DNA of 64,000 nucleotides from Streptomyces stelliscabiei (GTDB lineage: Bacteria > Actinomycetota > Actinomycetes > Streptomycetales > Streptomycetaceae). The position numbers and the translations under genes are program-made. This document shows positions 61,265 to 64,000 of the stretch, piece after piece. The notes beneath the pieces are model-generated. The model did no database searches. It saw only the letters and a list, made by a program, of their open reading frames with translations, and was not told the DNA's origin. Positions within the stretch are counted from its first letter, which is position 1, and each line of letters opens with the position of its first letter. Location of the stretch: NCBI RefSeq assembly GCF_014873495.1, contig NZ_JADBGF010000001.1, positions 7,316,001 through 7,380,000 on the forward strand, given 5' to 3'.

Positions 61265-62155
61265 ATGTCTCCTGACGCCCCAGGCACCCCCGGCTCCTTC
61301 GCCTCCTCCGGTGCCGCCGCGGACCCGTCGGCCTCCCTCGCCGACGGCGGTCCTCTCGCCGCTCTCACGCTCGACCGGTGGCGCTCCTTCGAGGCCGCCA
61401 CCGCGCGGCGCGTCGCCCTTGAGGCGGCCGATCTGGTGGGGGGCCGACTGGTCGGCGTCGAGGCCGTCGAGCACCTCGGAGAGCCGTCGCACCGGGTGCG
61501 GATCGAGCGGGACGGGCAGGAGTTCGCGCTGATACCCGGCGGCCGGGTGACCCTCGGCTTCGACGCGGCGACCTGGCGCCCGACGCCCGAGCAGACCGCC
61601 GACTACGAGGCCAGCCGGGAAGAGGGGTTCGGATACGGCGCCGACCTGCGGGAGCACCTGGCGCGGGTGCTCAGCCCCCGCCGCACCGTCGTCCTGCCCA
61701 CGGTGCTCATGGCGGTGGAGGGAGAGCCACTGACCGAAGCACCGGCCGACATGCCGGCCGTCCTCGCGGCGCGCGGACTGCGCATGCCCACCTCCGACGA
61801 GTGGGAGCACGCCTGCGGCGCCGGGGCCGGCACCCTGTTCCGGTGGGGCGACGAGTGCCCCCTCGACCGCGTCCCGTACGGGGACCACACCGGCCCGCAC
61901 AACGAGCCCAACGCCTTCGGCCTACGGATCGCCCACGACACCTACAGCACCGAACTCACCAGCGACACCAGGGAGGTGCGCGGGGGTGACGGCGGCGAGT
62001 CGGTCTGCGGCGGCTACGGTCACCTGCTGGCCTGGCTGCCGCTGGCCACCGCCCACACCCACCCCGACACGGCCGAGTTCGTGTACGGCGAGGACGGTGA
62101 AGGTCTCTACGACGACTTCACCGTCCGCCCCGTCCTCGCGCTCCGCACCACCTGA
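61265..62155 (+). CDS. FGE/SUMF1-like hypothetical protein
   Basis: 296-residue protein with the fold signature of formylglycine-generating enzymes (FGE-sulfatase family): FALIPGGRVTLGFDAATWRPTPEQ near 85-110, then RMPTSDEWEHACGAGAGTLFRWGDECP near 175-200, and a C-terminal FTVRPVLALR. The Cys pair used for copper-dependent oxidation in true FGE is not seen, so catalysis is doubtful. The N-terminus is Pro/Ser/Ala-rich. No sulfatase is nearby. ATG 61265 follows the gene-free region. The related family in Streptomyces is of unknown role; binding or scaffold function is possible. Confidence 0.75.
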   Translation: MSPDAPGTPGSFASSGAAADPSASLADGGPLAALTLDRWRSFEAATARRVALEAADLVGGRLVGVEAVEHLGEPSHRVRIERDGQEFALIPGGRVTLGFDAATWRPTPEQTADYEASREEGFGYGADLREHLARVLSPRRTVVLPTVLMAVEGEPLTEAPADMPAVLAARGLRMPTSDEWEHACGAGAGTLFRWGDECPLDRVPYGDHTGPHNEPNAFGLRIAHDTYSTELTSDTREVRGGDGGESVCGGYGHLLAWLPLATAHTHPDTAEFVYGEDGEGLYDDFTVRPVLALRTT

Positions 62156-62177
62156 CGTCCCAGGCGTCCCGGGCGGC

Positions 62178-62798
62178 TCAGCCGGCGTTCCGGATCGCCG
62201 AGATGTCGAAGGTCAGCTTGATCTTGTCCGACACCAGGACGCCGCCCGTCTCCAGCGCCGCGTTCCACGTGAGGCCCCACTCGGAGCGCAGGATCTCCGC
62301 CTTGCCCTCGAAGCCGACGCGCTCGTTGCCGAAGGGGTCCTTGGCCGCGCCGTTGAACTCCAGGCCGATGGTGAGCGGCCTGGTCGTGCCGAGGATGGAG
62401 AGGTCACCGGTGATGCGGTAGTCGTCGCCGCCGAGGGCGACCGCCTCGGTGGAGCGGAAGGTCATCGTCGGGAACTCCTCCGTCTTGAAGAAGTCCGCGC
62501 TCTTCAGGTGACCGTCGCGGTCGGCGTTGCCGGTGTCGATGCTGTCCATCTTGACGTCGATGGAGGCGGTGGACCGGGACGGGTCCGAGCCGTCCAGGTG
62601 CAGGCTGCCGGTGAAGTCGAGGAAGCCGCCCTTGACGTTGGTGACCATGGCGTGGCGGGCCGTGAAGCCGATCGTGGTGTGGGACGCGTCGATCGTGTAG
62701 TCACCGGTCAGCGCGGCCAGCCCGGGGTTCACCGCGGAGGTGGTCGCCGTGGCGGCGGCGGTCTCGGTGGTCGTGTTGCTGCGGCCGAAGATGCCCAT
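62178..62798 (-). CDS. YceI family lipid/isoprenoid-binding protein
   Basis: 206-residue beta-barrel of the YceI family, which binds long isoprenoids. The N-terminal 30 residues (MGIFGRSNTTTETAAATATTSAVN) have no signal peptide, so it looks cytoplasmic, as is usual in Streptomyces. Family blocks: GDYTIDASHTTIGFTARHAMVTNVKGGF, ASIDVKMDSIDTGNADRDGHLKSADFF, FPTMTFRSTEA and LTIGLEFNGAAKDPFGNERVGFEG. ATG 62798 has an ideal AAGGAGAG site. Two TTCAAC-type repeats around the promoter suggest tight control by a repressor. Divergent from the lyase gene. Confidence 0.93.
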   Translation of the reverse strand: MGIFGRSNTTTETAAATATTSAVNPGLAALTGDYTIDASHTTIGFTARHAMVTNVKGGFLDFTGSLHLDGSDPSRSTASIDVKMDSIDTGNADRDGHLKSADFFKTEEFPTMTFRSTEAVALGGDDYRITGDLSILGTTRPLTIGLEFNGAAKDPFGNERVGFEGKAEILRSEWGLTWNAALETGGVLVSDKIKLTFDISAIRNAG

Positions 62799-62821
62799 GA
62801 CGTCTCTCCTTGGGTAATGTT

Positions 62822-62881
62822 GTTCAACGTTCAATGAACTGAACACGTCCCACCGTAGACCTATTCCGTTCAACATTCAAC
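62822..62881 (-). promoter_or_regulatory. promoter with paired operator-like repeats upstream of the YceI gene
   Basis: On the minus strand TTGAAT (62875-62880), 17-base spacer, TACGGT (62852-62857). Two near-identical 14-mers, GTTCAACGTTCAAT (62822-62835) and GTTCAACATTCAAC (62868-62881), lie 46 bp apart, one over the -35 and one just downstream of the transcription start. A third half-like GAACTGAAC follows the first. The arrangement fits a repressor such as MarR type; no such gene is next to it. Confidence 0.6.
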
Positions 62882-62946
62882 TGTGTCGTCCACGTGATCG
62901 ACACGTCACGCATCGTTGATCCCGCGCGGGTGGAATGGTAGACGCC

Positions 62947-64000
62947 ATGGGCATGACCCCCACCCGCCGGAACGTCCTGCTCCTCGCCGCGACCCTGGCG
63001 GCGGCGCCCACCCCCACCGCGCACGCCGCCGACCGGTCCGCTGCCGACGACGACGAGTACGACACCCTGCGCCGCCGCTGGCTGGCCATCGCACTCGGCG
63101 CCGGATACGACCCCACCGCCGAGCCCTACGCCACCCGCCTGCGCGAGACCGGCGACCTCGCCCACGCCTTCCGCGCGGCCATGGAACCCACCGCGGACTC
63201 CCTCTGGCCCGGCCACCACTTCGACCCGCCCGCGGGAATCACCCAGAGCTACAGCCGCCTGTGGACGATGGCCCAGGCCTACGCGCAGCCGGGCACCGGC
63301 TCCACCGGCGACGCCGGTCTCCTCGCCGACATCCTGCGCGGCCTCGACCACCTCACCGCGACCGTCTACCACCCCTCCACCACCCGCTACGGCAACTGGT
63401 GGGAGTGGCAGATCGGCAGCCCCCGCCTCCTGCTGGACATCGTGGCCGCCCTGTACGCCGAACTCACGCCCGCCCGGCGGGCCGAGGCCTGCGCGGCGGT
63501 CGACCACTTCGTCCCCGACGCGCTGCTCCGCGAGTACACCGGCACCTCCACCGGCGCCAACCGCGTCGACCTCTGCCGCTCCGTGGCCCTGCGCGGCATC
63601 CTCGGCCGCGCCCCCGAGAAGATCGCCCTGGCCCGGGACGCCCTCTCACCGGTCTTCCCGTACGTCACCCGGGGGGACGGGCCGTACGCCGACGGTTCGT
63701 TCGTGCAGCACACCTGGGTCGCCTACTCGGGGACGTACGGACAGGTCATGCTCGACGGACTGGGCAGGCTCTTCGCGCTGCTGGCCGGGTCGGCCTGGGA
63801 GGTGACCGACCCGAACCGGCAGATCGTCCTCGACGGTGTGGAACGGGCGTACGCGCCGCTCATCCACGACGGACTGGTGATGGACAGCGTCAACGGCCGT
63901 GCCATCAGCCGGGGTTACCTCAAGGGCGACGACCGGCACATCATGCGCGGCGACCACTTCCACGGCCAGGGGATCATCGCCGCGATCGCGCTGCTCGCGC
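62947..64000 (+). CDS. polysaccharide lyase family 8 (hyaluronate/xanthan/chondroitin lyase type), N-terminal part
   Basis: Exported lyase; 351 residues visible and the gene continues beyond base 64000. The signal carries RRNVLLLAATLAAAPTPTAHA. The alpha/alpha barrel has NWWEWQIGSPRLLLDI, EYTGTSTGANRVDLC, ALRGILGRAPEKIALARDALSPVFPYVTRGDGPYADGSFVQHTWVAYSGTYG, the ordered family motifs with the catalytic Asn, His and Tyr. Which uronic polysaccharide it cuts is not decidable. The start could be ATG 62935, 62947 or 62953 in the same frame; none has a strong ribosome site. Confidence 0.88.
   Translation, partial: MGMTPTRRNVLLLAATLAAAPTPTAHAADRSAADDDEYDTLRRRWLAIALGAGYDPTAEPYATRLRETGDLAHAFRAAMEPTADSLWPGHHFDPPAGITQSYSRLWTMAQAYAQPGTGSTGDAGLLADILRGLDHLTATVYHPSTTRYGNWWEWQIGSPRLLLDIVAALYAELTPARRAEACAAVDHFVPDALLREYTGTSTGANRVDLCRSVALRGILGRAPEKIALARDALSPVFPYVTRGDGPYADGSFVQHTWVAYSGTYGQVMLDGLGRLFALLAGSAWEVTDPNRQIVLDGVERAYAPLIHDGLVMDSVNGRAISRGYLKGDDRHIMRGDHFHGQGIIAAIALLA

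Overview
The window reads as a chromosomal core segment of a Streptomyces species. The base composition is very GC-rich, coding third positions are almost all G or C, GTG and TTG starts are common, and the gene order (ligA, a GGDEF/EAL protein, gatCAB, ilvBNC, serA, proline catabolism genes, leuB, ilvE, a citramalate synthase-type gene) matches what I remember of the central S. coelicolor chromosome. That synteny is from memory and was not checked. I see no prophage, no integrase, no classical insertion sequence, no CRISPR array and no rRNA or tRNA gene.

Layout. 1-5,150: the start of a secreted multicopper oxidase, a peptidoglycan amidase, mnmA, a methyltransferase with an Arg-Asp repeat tail, a LOG-family protein and a short-chain dehydrogenase. 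5,150-15,500: a short MetE-like protein coupled to ligA, a membrane GGDEF-EAL protein (RmdB type) and the gatC-gatA-small protein-gatB operon. 15,600-29,900: an MMPL transporter with an acetyltransferase, small membrane and hypothetical proteins, a large LuxR-family ATPase regulator, a secreted sugar dehydrogenase, an aldo/keto reductase divergent from a 2-hydroxyacid dehydrogenase, and a PAS-GGDEF protein with a degenerate EAL domain. 30,000-35,700: an attenuated ilvBNC operon and serA. 35,800-45,100: a second LuxR-family ATPase regulator, a Ser/Thr kinase and a PucR regulator divergent from proline dehydrogenase and P5C dehydrogenase. 45,100-50,600: a purple-acid-phosphatase-like lipoprotein, leuB, ilvE and a serine hydrolase. 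50,700-57,450: a small DNA-binding-like membrane protein, a urease-like pair (fused gamma/beta subunit and UreC) with agmatine deiminase and a TetR regulator, then cimA behind an isoleucine-type attenuator. 57,450-64,000: secreted proteins (lipoprotein, TPM-like protein, trypsin, FGE-like protein, YceI) and the start of a polysaccharide lyase family 8 enzyme.

How the genes work together. Branched-chain amino acid synthesis is spread along 30-57 kb: ilvB/ilvN/ilvC make the common intermediates, leuB serves the leucine branch and probably the citramalate route, ilvE does the final transamination, and cimA would feed 2-oxobutyrate for isoleucine. Two transcripts, ilvB and cimA, carry leader peptides rich in branched-chain codons followed by intrinsic terminators. 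Proline catabolism has its own divergent PucR regulator. Two c-di-GMP proteins lie about 16 kb apart, one with both motifs intact and one predicted to make but not degrade the nucleotide.

Most interesting for follow-up: (1) a MITE-like family with about 16-20 bp inverted ends and a conserved core near GGGGAACTGCGCGAGAAGCC, three bounded copies plus a decayed one; (2) the urease-like/agmatine deiminase cassette, which has no nickel-insertion genes nearby; (3) the isoleucine-type attenuator of cimA with an apparently leaderless leader peptide; (4) the degenerate-EAL protein with a histidine-rich loop and a small overlapping ORF just upstream; (5) a conserved-looking small protein inside the gat operon.
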